Below are positions 20,229 to 28,190 of a stretch of 64,000 nucleotides of DNA, piece by piece. Positions within the stretch are counted from its first letter, which is position 1. Each line of letters opens with the position of its first letter. Under the pieces are notes generated by a model. The model did no database searches, had not been told where the DNA came from, and was given only the letters and a program-made list of their open reading frames with translations. Origin of the DNA: Dyella thiooxydans (GTDB lineage: Bacteria; Pseudomonadota; Gammaproteobacteria; Xanthomonadales; Rhodanobacteraceae); contig NZ_CP014841.1 of assembly GCF_001641285.1 (NCBI RefSeq), positions 1,674,001 through 1,738,000 of the forward strand, read 5' to 3'. Position numbers and translations under genes: made by a program.

Positions 20229-21533
20229 ATGCGTATAAGTCACGGGATCTGGTCTGCGGTCTTCGCCGCGTTGCTGTCCATCGCGCCACTGGCTGCTGCC
20301 GCCGATGCAGCAAGCAAAGACACCCTGCTGCTGCCCGACCGCGTGTGGACCGCCGACGGCGACGCCGCACACGCTGGATGGGTCGTGCTGGTGCACGAGG
20401 GCAAGGTCGCTGCCGTGGGCCCGGCCGACAGCATCAAGGCACCCGCCAATGCCGAACGCATCGCCCTGCCCGGCACCACGCTCACGCCCGGCCTGATCGA
20501 CCTGCATTCGCACCTGTTCCTGCATCCGTACAACGAGACGCTGTGGAACGACCAGGTGCTCACGGAGCCGCAGGACTACCGCACGCTGGAAGCCGCTGCC
20601 CATGCCAGGGCCACCCTGCTGGCCGGCTTCACCGTGCTGCGCGACCTCGGCACCGAGGGCGCCGGCTTCGCCGACGTGTCGATCAAGCGGGCCATCGACG
20701 AGGGGCTGATCCCGGGGCCGCGGATGTTCGTCGCTACCCGCGCCATCGTCGCCACCGCCAGCTATGGACCCGGTCCGCGCGGCTTCCGCCCCGACCTGGA
20801 TCTGCCGCAGGGCGCGCAGCCGGTCACCGGCGTGGACGCGGCTGTCGCAGCCGTGCGCGAGCAGGCCGCGCGCGGTGCGGACTGGATCAAGCTCTACGCC
20901 GACTACCGCGTGGGCGACCACGGCGAGACCATGCCGACGCTGTCGCCGGCCGAGATCAAGGCGATCGTCGACGCCGCCCACCAGATCGGTCGTCCGGTCG
21001 CCGCGCATGCCGCCAGCGAGGCCGGCGTGCGCAACGCGGTGGAGGCCGGCGTGGACACCATCGAGCACGGCTATGGCACCGACGAGGCGACCTTCCGCCT
21101 GATGAAGCAGAAGGGCATCGCCTACGAGCCCACGCTCACCGCGGTGGAGGCCACCTCGGAGTACTTCCAGCATTACGTGCCCGGAAAGTCCGAACCGACA
21201 CCGTCGATGAAGCAGGCCGAGCATGCCTTCCGCACCGCGCTGAAGGTCGGCGTCACCATCGGCAACGGCAGCGACGTGGGCGTCTTCGCGCACGGCGAGA
21301 ACTGGCGCGAACCGGCGATGATGGTGGCCGACGGCATGACGCCGGTGCAGGCACTGCACGCCGCCACCAATGTCGCTGCGCACATCCTGCGCGCCGATGG
21401 CCAGTTCGGCCGGATCGCTCCGGGCGCGTTCGCCGACATGGCCGCTTTCGCCGGCGACCCCAGCCGCGACATCCAGGCGCTGCAGCATCCAGTGTTCGTG
21501 ATGAAGGACGGCGTGGTCTACCGCCAGCCCTGA
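20229..21533 (+). CDS. Secreted metal-dependent amidohydrolase (imidazolonepropionase/Xaa-Pro dipeptidase-like)
   Basis: A 434-residue protein with a signal peptide (ending AAADAAS, about residue 24). The active-site ladder of subtype-I amidohydrolases is present: HSHLFLH (His about 93 and 95), a Lys in DWIKLYADYR (about 221) that is probably carbamylated, a His in VAAHAASE (about 258), a His in IEHGYGTDE (about 279) and an Asp in NGSDVGVFAH (about 346). Two metal ions are expected. Related enzymes cleave Xaa-Pro dipeptides or similar amides; the substrate cannot be fixed. GAGGGGAG precedes the ATG. It converges on the Nudix gene, with 4 nt between stops. Confidence 0.87.
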   Translation: MRISHGIWSAVFAALLSIAPLAAAADAASKDTLLLPDRVWTADGDAAHAGWVVLVHEGKVAAVGPADSIKAPANAERIALPGTTLTPGLIDLHSHLFLHPYNETLWNDQVLTEPQDYRTLEAAAHARATLLAGFTVLRDLGTEGAGFADVSIKRAIDEGLIPGPRMFVATRAIVATASYGPGPRGFRPDLDLPQGAQPVTGVDAAVAAVREQAARGADWIKLYADYRVGDHGETMPTLSPAEIKAIVDAAHQIGRPVAAHAASEAGVRNAVEAGVDTIEHGYGTDEATFRLMKQKGIAYEPTLTAVEATSEYFQHYVPGKSEPTPSMKQAEHAFRTALKVGVTIGNGSDVGVFAHGENWREPAMMVADGMTPVQALHAATNVAAHILRADGQFGRIAPGAFADMAAFAGDPSRDIQALQHPVFVMKDGVVYRQP

Positions 21534-21537
21534 GCGC

Positions 21538-22026
21538 TCAGTCCAGCCCGATGCGCAGCGCCTCGGACGGCGTGCGCTCGACGAACTCGCGACGGACGTG
21601 GGCCAGCAGGTCGCGCTGGCTGCCGAACGGCAGCCGCGCGGCGGCCTCGTCCAGATCCACCCAGCACGACGCCGAGTGCTCGTGGTTGAGCCGCACCGCG
21701 GCGTGCTCGTCCACGCGCGCCACGAAGGCCGGCACGATCTCGACGCCTTCCGGCTGCGCCCGGTAGAACTGCTCGCAGAAGCCGGTGGCGTAGAGCGCCT
21801 CCGGCACCAGTCCGGTTTCCTCGAACAACTCGCGGCGCGCCGCCTGCCAGCCGGTCTCGCCCTCCTGCACGTGGCCGGCGATGTAGCTCCAGACACCGTC
21901 GAGCCAGGCCCCGGAACGGCGCGCCAGCAGCATCCGGGTGGCCGTGCCCGCACCACGCAGCACCACCACGGAAACGATGCCGCAGCGGATCGGCAGGCCG
22001 GTGGCACGGACGGGCGGGTTCATCAT
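21538..22026 (-). CDS. Nudix hydrolase
   Basis: A 162-residue cytoplasmic protein. The Nudix box is complete (GHVQEGETGWQAARRELFEETGL, written here as G-x5-E-x7-REL-x-EE-x-G), so pyrophosphate-bond hydrolysis of a nucleoside diphosphate derivative is expected. Two adjacent ATG codons start it (22026 and 22023), with AGGGAG 7 nt upstream. The C-terminal half has the usual Nudix beta strands and WVDLDEA. The substrate is unknown; dihydroneopterin triphosphate or dATP-type Nudix enzymes are of similar size. Divergent from the acetyltransferase gene. Confidence 0.85.
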   Translation of the reverse strand: MMNPPVRATGLPIRCGIVSVVVLRGAGTATRMLLARRSGAWLDGVWSYIAGHVQEGETGWQAARRELFEETGLVPEALYATGFCEQFYRAQPEGVEIVPAFVARVDEHAAVRLNHEHSASCWVDLDEAAARLPFGSQRDLLAHVRREFVERTPSEALRIGLD

Positions 22027-22178
22027 CGCAGGCTCCCTGGCGGACCCGACCGACTCTGCACCGGTGCGGCCAGCCCCCACAAGCGGCGGCCGGGCTCTGT
22101 GACGAAAGGCGGCTTTTCCTCGCCGCCGCGGTTACTGCAGACTGTCGGCTCCGTTCCCCGACCCACCCGACGCACGCC

Positions 22179-22667
22179 ATGCCCTCCGGTTTCCTGATCC
22201 GCCCCATCACTCCCGAAGACAATCCGGCGGTGGCCGCGATCATCCGCACCGTCATGCCCGAGTTCGGCGCCGACGGCCCCGGCTTCGCGATCCACGATCC
22301 CGAAGTGGACACGATGTACCAGGCCTACGCGCAACCGCGCAGCAGCTACTTCGTGGTGGAGCGCGACGGCCGGGTGATCGGCGGCGCCGGCATCGCGCCA
22401 CTCGAAGGTGGCGAGGCGGACGTCTGCGAGCTGCGCAAGATGTACTTCCTGCCCGAGGCCCGCGGCATCGGCGCCGGCACGGCGATGATGCAGCGTTGCC
22501 TGGACGCGGCCCGCGGGCACGGCTTCGCCCGCTGCTACCTGGAAACGCTCACCGGCATGGACGAGGCGCAGGCGCTGTATCTGCGCAGCGGCTTCAAGGC
22601 CTTGTGCGCGCCGCTCGGCGGCACCGGCCATTTCAGCTGCGACCGCTTCTTCCTGCGGGAACTCTAG
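22179..22667 (+). CDS. GNAT family N-acetyltransferase
   Basis: A 162-residue protein with the GNAT fold: FLIRPITPEDN at the N-terminus, a central VIGGAGIAPL strand, and the acetyl-CoA pyrophosphate loop LPEARGIGAGTAMM (Q/RxxGxG/A type). The C-terminal CYLETL and ALYLRSGFKAL segments are typical. It is closest in style to small-molecule or amino-acid acetyltransferases. A start codon directly before the fold was chosen. It is 13 nt upstream of the YdeI-like gene and probably co-transcribed with it and the next two acetyltransferase genes. Confidence 0.82.
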   Translation: MPSGFLIRPITPEDNPAVAAIIRTVMPEFGADGPGFAIHDPEVDTMYQAYAQPRSSYFVVERDGRVIGGAGIAPLEGGEADVCELRKMYFLPEARGIGAGTAMMQRCLDAARGHGFARCYLETLTGMDEAQALYLRSGFKALCAPLGGTGHFSCDRFFLREL

Positions 22668-22680
22668 ACGGAGGCACGCC

Positions 22681-23280
22681 ATGGACACCGATCCCCGTGT
22701 TGACGACTACATCGCCGACGCCGCCCCGTTCGCGCGGCCGGTGCTCGAACACCTTCGATCGGTGGTGCATGCCGCCTGCCCCGAGGCAACCGAGACGCTG
22801 AAGTGGCGCATGCCGTTCTTCGAGTACCGCGGGCGACCGCTGTGCATGATGGCGGCGTTCAAGCAGCACTGCAGCTTCGGCTTCTGGCAAGCGCGGGCGG
22901 AAGCCGGCGCGGACGGCAGCGACGGCATGGGCCAGTACGGCAAGCTCACCGCGGTCGGCGACCTGCCGCCGAAGCGCGCGCTGGCCGCTGCGGTGAAAGC
23001 GGCCGCGCAGCGGATCGACGACGGTGCAGCCGCGCCGCCGGCGAAGACGCCCAAAGCCAAGGCGCCGCCTGCGATACCGGACGACCTGGCCACCGCGCTT
23101 GCGCTGAAGAAGCACGCCGCGGCGAAGAAGCACTTCGATGCGTTCAGCCCCAGCGCAAAGCGCGAGTACACCGACTGGATCACCGGCGCGAAAACCGACG
23201 CCACCCGCAGCAAGCGCCTTGCCACCACGCTGGAGTGGCTGGCCGAAGGCAAGCACCGCAACTGGAAATACATGAAGTGA
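22681..23280 (+). CDS. DUF1801/YdeI-like protein
   Basis: A 199-residue cytoplasmic protein. The N-terminal about 110 residues resemble DUF1801 (an SCP/YdhG-like fold): LKWRMPFFEYRGRPLCMMAAFKQHCSFGFW. A basic Ala/Lys/Pro linker follows (about 115-135). The C-terminal part (KKHFDAFSPSAKREYTDWI, TRSKRLATTLEWLAEGKHRNWKYMK) resembles the YdeI/OmdA bacteriocin-protection domain. GGAGG lies 8 nt before the ATG. Its biochemical role is not established. The stop overlaps the GTG start of the next gene. Confidence 0.8.
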   Translation: MDTDPRVDDYIADAAPFARPVLEHLRSVVHAACPEATETLKWRMPFFEYRGRPLCMMAAFKQHCSFGFWQARAEAGADGSDGMGQYGKLTAVGDLPPKRALAAAVKAAAQRIDDGAAAPPAKTPKAKAPPAIPDDLATALALKKHAAAKKHFDAFSPSAKREYTDWITGAKTDATRSKRLATTLEWLAEGKHRNWKYMK

Positions 23281-23753
23281 GCGACGAATCCCTGCCGCCC
23301 CGCCTCGAATTCCGCGTCGACGATCCGAGCCTGCCCGAGCTGCGCCCGCTGATCGAACCGACCGACGGCTACCTTGCCGAACTGCACCCCACCGGCAACA
23401 TCGAGCCGGTGTCGCTGGCCGCACTGCAACGTCCCGGGGTGAGTCTGCTCACCGCGCGGGTGGACGGCGAGCCGGTGGCCTGCGGCGCCTGCATCGACGG
23501 CGGCGACTACATGGAGGTCAAGCGCATGTACGTGCTGCCGGCCTGTCGCGGGCTGGGTCTGGGCAAGCAGCTGCTGGAGGCGATCGAACACCACATCCGC
23601 CGCCTCGGTGGCCGGCTGGTCCGACTGGAAGCGGGCACCGCGCAGGCCGAGGCGCTGGAGCTCTACGAGCGCGCCGGCTACCGCCGCTGCCCGCCGTTCG
23701 GCGAACACCACGCCAACCCGCGCAGCGTCTGCATGGAAAAGGCACTGGCATGA
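23277..23753 (+). CDS. GNAT family N-acetyltransferase
   Basis: A 158-residue protein starting with GTG in a GTGA overlap with the preceding stop. The acetyl-CoA loop reads VLPACRGLGLGKQLL (R-G-x-G-x-G/A pattern), preceded by YMEVKRMYV and followed by VRLEAGTAQAEALELYERAGY and a CMEKAL end. This pattern resembles PA4866/YjgM-type amino-acid or antibiotic acetyltransferases. The substrate is unknown. It is the second of three acetyltransferases in the cluster and is distinct in sequence from the others. Confidence 0.82.
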   Translation: MSDESLPPRLEFRVDDPSLPELRPLIEPTDGYLAELHPTGNIEPVSLAALQRPGVSLLTARVDGEPVACGACIDGGDYMEVKRMYVLPACRGLGLGKQLLEAIEHHIRRLGGRLVRLEAGTAQAEALELYERAGYRRCPPFGEHHANPRSVCMEKALA

Positions 23754-24322
23754 TCCGCATCGCCACCGGCGCCGATGCCGACGCCTTCCACGCCATCTAC
23801 GCCCCGCACGTGCTCGAGGGCGTGGCCACGTTCGAGACCGTGCCGCCAGGCGTCACGGCCATGCGCGAGCGCGTGCTGGGGCGGCTGGAGCAGTATCCCT
23901 GGCTGGTCTGGGAGGAGGCGGGAGAGGTGCTCGCCTACGCCTACGCCAGCCGCTTCCGCGAGCGCGCCGCCTACGACTGGATTGCCGAGACCTCGATCTA
24001 TGTGCGCAGCGATGCGCAGCGCCGCGGCATCGCCCGGAAGCTCTACGGCACCCTGCTCGACGCGCTGCGCCTGCAGGGCATCTTCCAGGCGGTGGGCGTG
24101 ATCACCCTACCCGGCACGACCAGCGTCGCCGCGCACGAGGCGATGGGATTCACGCCCGCCGGCGTGTGGCGGCAGGCCGGCTACAAGCTGGGGCAATGGT
24201 GGGACGTGGGCGTGTGGCAGAAGACACTCGCCGAGCCGGCCAATCCGCCGGTGCCGGTGCTGCGGTTCCGCGAGCTGCGCGAACTGCCGGCCTGGCGGAC
24301 CCTGCTGGCCCGCACGGGTTGA
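23750..24322 (+). CDS. GNAT acetyltransferase of the phosphinothricin/methionine sulfoximine type
   Basis: A 190-residue protein starting with ATG in an ATGA overlap with the previous gene. IRIATGADADAFHAIYAPHVLEG, SRFRERAAYDWIAETSIYV, the CoA loop (QRRGIARKLYGTLLDAL) and ALGF-like EAMGFTPAGVWRQAGYKLGQWWDVGVWQK are highly characteristic of the Pat/YncA group, which acetylates phosphinothricin, methionine sulfoximine or related amino-acid analogues. The C-terminal 25 residues are an extension beyond the usual domain. Whether it detoxifies an antimetabolite or acts on an internal amino acid is not decidable from sequence. Confidence 0.85.
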   Translation: MIRIATGADADAFHAIYAPHVLEGVATFETVPPGVTAMRERVLGRLEQYPWLVWEEAGEVLAYAYASRFRERAAYDWIAETSIYVRSDAQRRGIARKLYGTLLDALRLQGIFQAVGVITLPGTTSVAAHEAMGFTPAGVWRQAGYKLGQWWDVGVWQKTLAEPANPPVPVLRFRELRELPAWRTLLARTG

Positions 24323-24430
24323 CGCGGCCAGCGGCCATCAAGGCCGCATGCCACGCCTCAACGGCGCCCATGGCTGGTGCCCCGGCCGCTCGGCTAAAAT
24401 CGCGGTTTTCCAACGCTTCGGGACATCTCC

Positions 24431-25198
24431 ATGCAGCTCGATCAGGTCAAGGCCGTCATCACCGGCGGCGCCTCCGGACTCGGCCACGCCGTCGCCCAGC
24501 ACCTCGTCGCGCACGGCGCGCAGGTCGCACTGTTCGACGTCAACGAGGACAAGGGCCAGCAGGCCGCACAGGCGCTGGGCAACGGCGCGCGCTTCTACCG
24601 CACCGACGTCACCAGCGAGGACGGCGTGGCCGCCAACGTGGCCGCCGCCCGCGAGGCGATGGATGGCCTGAACATGGTGATGAACTGCGCCGGCATCCTC
24701 GGCGCCGGCCGCGTGCTGGGCAAGGAAGGCCCGATGGCGCTGTCGCAGTTCCAGACCACGGTGATGGTCAACCTGGTCGGCAGCTTCAACGTGGCCAAGG
24801 CCGCCGCGGCGCTGATGCAGGGCAACGAGGCGGGCGAGGACGGCGAGCGCGGCGTGATCATCAACACCGCCAGCGTGGCCGCCTACGAGGGCCAGATCGG
24901 CCAGGCCGCGTACTCGGCCTCCAAGGGTGGCGTGGTCGGCATGACCCTGCCGATGGCGCGCGAGCTGGCCCGCTTCGGCATCCGCGTGGCGACCATCGCC
25001 CCGGGCATCTTCTGGACCCCGATGGTCGACGGCATGCCGCCGGCGGTGCAGGAGTCGCTGTCCGCCTCGATCCCGTTCCCCTCGCGTCTGGGCAAGCCGG
25101 AGGAATTCGCCGCCACGGTCGCCTTCATCCTCACCAACCGCTACATCAATGGCGAGACCATCCGCCTGGATGGCGCGGTGCGGCTGCAGCCGAAATGA
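24431..25198 (+). CDS. Short-chain dehydrogenase, probable 3-hydroxyacyl-CoA dehydrogenase type 2
   Basis: A 255-residue Rossmann-fold oxidoreductase. The nucleotide loop is TGGASGLG (about 11-18), with a downstream acidic LFDVNED that favours NAD(H). The motif NCAGILG, catalytic Ser in NTASVAAYEG and YSASK are present. The C-terminal RLGKPEEFAATVAFILTNRYINGETIRLDGA closely follows the HSD17B10 / 2-methyl-3-hydroxybutyryl-CoA dehydrogenase group. It may act in branched-chain amino-acid or fatty-acid breakdown beside the leucine genes of this window. It has 108 nt of upstream space and probably its own promoter. Confidence 0.85.
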   Translation: MQLDQVKAVITGGASGLGHAVAQHLVAHGAQVALFDVNEDKGQQAAQALGNGARFYRTDVTSEDGVAANVAAAREAMDGLNMVMNCAGILGAGRVLGKEGPMALSQFQTTVMVNLVGSFNVAKAAAALMQGNEAGEDGERGVIINTASVAAYEGQIGQAAYSASKGGVVGMTLPMARELARFGIRVATIAPGIFWTPMVDGMPPAVQESLSASIPFPSRLGKPEEFAATVAFILTNRYINGETIRLDGAVRLQPK

Positions 25199-25201
25199 GC
25201 G

Positions 25202-25305
25202 AGGAGTGAGTGGAGAGGAGTGAGGAGTGAGAGAAAGCTCGCTCCTCCCCACCCCGCGCAGCTCCCAGCCCTTCTCTCACTTCTCACTACTCAACACTCA
25301 CTCCT
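25202..25305. repeat. Long imperfect inverted repeat abutting the efpL start
   Basis: Arm 1 is 25202-25235 and arm 2 is 25272-25305, 34 nt each, pairing at 30 of 34 positions, with a 36-nt loop. The arms are built of GAGTGAG-like purine runs and their complement. Arm 2 ends 5 nt before the efpL ATG (25311). Arm 1 begins just after the dehydrogenase stop. In RNA it could terminate the upstream message or hide the efpL start; as DNA it looks like a small mobile or REP-like palindrome. Confidence 0.8.
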
Positions 25306-25310
25306 GACCT

Positions 25311-25874
25311 ATGAAAGCTTCCGACGTCAAGAAAGGCAACGTGGTCGAGCACGACGGCACCGTCTACCAGGTGCGCGACATCGAGCGCAGCTCGCCCACC
25401 GCGCGTGGCGGCAACGTCACCTTCCGTTTCACCATGTATTCGATTCCCGGCGGTCGCAAGTTCGACCTCAGCCTGCGTGCCGACGACGACCTGAAGGAGA
25501 TGGACCTGGTGCGCCGCGCCGCCACCTTCTCCTACATGGACGGCGAGGCCTTCGTGTTCATGGACACTGAGGACTACACCCAGTACCTGCTCAGCCCCGA
25601 GCTGGTCGGCGACAACGCCGGCTACATCGTCGAGGAGCTCGAGGGCTACTACGTGCAGCTGATCGACGACGCGCCGGTCGGCCTGCAGGTGCCCACCAGC
25701 GTGATGCTGACCGTGGTCGACACCGCCCCGGAACTGAAGGGCGCCAGCGCCACCAAGCGCACCAAGCCGGCCAAGCTCAACACCGGCATCGAGATCCAGG
25801 TGCCCGAGTACATCACCAACGACGAGAAGGTGTGGGTCAACACCACCACCGGCGAGTTCGGCGGCCGCGCCTGA
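25311..25874 (+). CDS. efpL: Elongation factor P-like protein
   Basis: A 187-residue three-domain EF-P paralog. The tip loop that holds the modified Lys in EF-P reads SSPTARGGN here (about 27-35), as in YeiP/EfpL (SPTARG), so an Arg sits at the tip. [36 protein letters not shown] and [17 protein letters not shown] are typical. EF-P relatives enter the ribosomal E site and relieve stalling at proline runs. No Shine-Dalgarno lies in the few bases before ATG because they are occupied by the CTCACTCCT end of the inverted repeat. A perfect hairpin follows the gene. Confidence 0.92.
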   Translation: MKASDVKKGNVVEHDGTVYQVRDIERSSPTARGGNVTFRFTMYSIPGGRKFDLSLRADDDLKEMDLVRRAATFSYMDGEAFVFMDTEDYTQYLLSPELVGDNAGYIVEELEGYYVQLIDDAPVGLQVPTSVMLTVVDTAPELKGASATKRTKPAKLNTGIEIQVPEYITNDEKVWVNTTTGEFGGRA

Positions 25875-25887
25875 GCGTCCGCTGACG

Positions 25888-25914
25888 CGGTCGCGGCGCA
25901 AATCGCCGCGACCG
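25888..25914 (+). terminator. Terminator-like hairpin after efpL
   Basis: CGGTCGCGGCG (25888-25898) pairs perfectly with CGCCGCGACCG (25904-25914) around a 5-nt AT-rich loop. It lies 14 nt after the efpL stop. There is no T run, so factor-dependent or hairpin-only termination is assumed. Confidence 0.6.
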
Positions 25915-25975
25915 TGCCGCATGGACCGGGGCTGGTGCAGAATCAGGGCGACTCCGCCGACGGACCGGAAGCGGC

Positions 25976-28099
25976 ATGACCGCCCGCAGCTACTCGCTTC
26001 GCGCCACACTCATCGACAGCCTGACCCGCACCCGGCGTCCGGACGTGCCGTTGCGGGTGGTGCTGCGCAATACCGCGGCAGTGATCCTGCCGCTGGCCGC
26101 CGGCATGGCCACCGGCCATACCGAGATCGGCCTCGGCGTCGGTGCCGGCGCGCTCAACACGATGTTTTCCGACCAGCCTGGGCCTTACCGGCAGCGCATG
26201 TGGCGCCTGCTGATGGCTGCGCTGGCGGCCGCGTTCGCCTCGCTGCTGGGCATGCTGGTCGGCGGCGAGTTCTGGCCGATGCTCGCCGCCATCGTCGGCA
26301 CCGGCTTCTTCGGCGGGCTGCTGGTGGTGTTCGGGGTGGACATCGCCCGCGTCGGCATGACCAGCATCATCCTGCTGGTGGTCACCGCTTCGACGCCCGT
26401 TGCCCAGGCCTCGCAGGCACTGGGGGCTGCGGCCCTGATCTTCGCCGGCGGTCTGCTGCTCGGTCTGTTCTCGATCGCTGCCTGGCCGCTGCAGCGCTAC
26501 CGGCCCGAACGCCAGGCGCTGGCCGGGGTCTACCGCGGGCTGGCGAAACTGGCGCGACAGCAGGCCCATGACGACGCCGACGTACCGGCACTCACCGAGG
26601 CGATGACCACGCTGCAGACCACCCTGCTCGGCCGCCATCACGCCCGGGGACGGGCGATGGAGGCGTTCGGGGTGCTGCTGGAGCTGGCCGAGCGGATCCG
26701 CCTGGAACTCACCGCGATAGCCGAGCTGCGTAGCCACCCGGCGATGCATGCGATCTTCCGCGAGGACGCGGCCCTGGTGCTGGCCGCCATTGCCGAGGCG
26801 CTGGAAACCGGCAATGCCCCGGAGCGCGCCGAGCAGTCGCTCAAGGGTTTGCGTGCCAGCGAACGCACCCTGCTCGACGACGAGCGCGCCAGCGACGGCC
26901 TTACCGTGCACATCCACGCCCTGGCCGGCCAGTTGGCCGCCGCGGTGCGCAACGCCCACTGGGCCGGCAGCCGCGGCGAGCTGCGCGCGGCTGCCGCAGA
27001 AACGCCGCTGCCGGCCGCGCTACGCGGGCACTCGCCGCTGGCCACCCTGCGTGCCAACCTCACCCCGCACTCGGTGGCCTTCCGCCATGCCGTGCGCAGC
27101 GCCGCCTGCCTGGGCGTGGCCTGGGCGGTCGCACGCCACATGCATCTGCCGCACGGCTACTGGGTGCCGATGACCGCGGCGATCGTGCTGCGCCCGGACT
27201 TCGCCGCCACCTTCAACTTCGGCCTGCTGCGGGTGGTCGGCACGGTGCTCGGCCTGCTGCTGACCACCGCGCTGCTGTGGCTGGCGCCGAACGAACCGTG
27301 GGCGCACCTGGCGCTGATGGCGGTGCTGTGCATGGGCTTCCGCTACCTGGCCACCGCCCACTACGGGGCGGCGGTGGCAGCGCTCACCGGCACGGTGGTG
27401 ATCCTGCTGTCGTTCGAGGGCGTCAGCCCGGCCGATGCGGTGATCGACCGCGTGATCAACACCGCGCTGGGCAGCGCGATGGCCCTGCTCGCCTACGTGC
27501 TCTGGCCGACCTGGGAGCGCGCCCGCGCCCGTGCCGCCCTGGCCGAGATGCTGGGCGCCTACGCCAACTACCTGCGTGCGCTGGCCGCGACCGAGCAACA
27601 TGACGCGCATCGCGAGGCACGCACGGCCGCGCGCATGGCACGCACCAACGCGCAGGCCTCGATCGAACGCATGCGCGGCGAGCCCGGTACGCCGGCGACG
27701 CTGCTGGAGCTGGCCGAATCGCTGTTCGCCAACGGCAACCGGCTGGCGCGCACCGCGATGTCGCTGGAAGCGCTGATCGACAACCGCGCCGCCCTGCCCG
27801 AGCAGATCGAGGTGTCGGGCTTCGTCGGCCAGACCGCCGATGCCCTGCACGCGATCGCGGTGGGCCTGCGCGAGCAGCGACCGGTGAAGGCGCTGCCGCC
27901 GCTGCGCGACCTGCAACGCAGCTTCGCCGCCCTGCTGGAACTGAGCGACGATGCCGCGACGGCCGAGCTGCTGGCGCGGCTGTCCGACCGCCTGGTCGAC
28001 AACGTGAACACCCTGGCCCACGTGGTCGAACGCAGCCGCTACCCGCTGCCCGGGCCGACCCCGGACGAACACCGGCTGCCGCAGGACTGGGCCTCCTGA
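25976..28099 (+). CDS. FUSC/YccS-family inner-membrane protein (putative aromatic acid exporter type)
   Basis: A 707-residue membrane protein with two similar halves. Membrane helices cluster at about 35-170 (AVILPLAAGMATGHTEIGLG, LLMAALAAAFASLLGMLVGG) and again at about 370-510 (WVPMTAAIVLRPDFAATFNFGLLRVVGTVLGLLLT, with the conserved motif). Each is followed by a long helical cytoplasmic part. This layout is that of FUSC/YccS/AaeB-like proteins, some of which export aromatic acids. The substrate is unknown. GGAAG precedes the ATG. The next gene, tssA, is separated by 91 nt and is not functionally related by sequence. Confidence 0.85.
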   Translation: MTARSYSLRATLIDSLTRTRRPDVPLRVVLRNTAAVILPLAAGMATGHTEIGLGVGAGALNTMFSDQPGPYRQRMWRLLMAALAAAFASLLGMLVGGEFWPMLAAIVGTGFFGGLLVVFGVDIARVGMTSIILLVVTASTPVAQASQALGAAALIFAGGLLLGLFSIAAWPLQRYRPERQALAGVYRGLAKLARQQAHDDADVPALTEAMTTLQTTLLGRHHARGRAMEAFGVLLELAERIRLELTAIAELRSHPAMHAIFREDAALVLAAIAEALETGNAPERAEQSLKGLRASERTLLDDERASDGLTVHIHALAGQLAAAVRNAHWAGSRGELRAAAAETPLPAALRGHSPLATLRANLTPHSVAFRHAVRSAACLGVAWAVARHMHLPHGYWVPMTAAIVLRPDFAATFNFGLLRVVGTVLGLLLTTALLWLAPNEPWAHLALMAVLCMGFRYLATAHYGAAVAALTGTVVILLSFEGVSPADAVIDRVINTALGSAMALLAYVLWPTWERARARAALAEMLGAYANYLRALAATEQHDAHREARTAARMARTNAQASIERMRGEPGTPATLLELAESLFANGNRLARTAMSLEALIDNRAALPEQIEVSGFVGQTADALHAIAVGLREQRPVKALPPLRDLQRSFAALLELSDDAATAELLARLSDRLVDNVNTLAHVVERSRYPLPGPTPDEHRLPQDWAS

Positions 28100-28190
28100 C
28101 CGGATCGGGCGTGTTTTTGCGCACTACAGAGGGAGACGTCCGTCCCGACTGGCCGGACGACGCCATGGCCCACCCTCGACGAGTCCGCCC

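Noticed and set aside
18585-22007. A minus frame of over 1100 codons across lyase, duplication and amidohydrolase genes
   Set aside because: It runs antisense through several confidently assigned genes and repeats; its translation shows no known fold.
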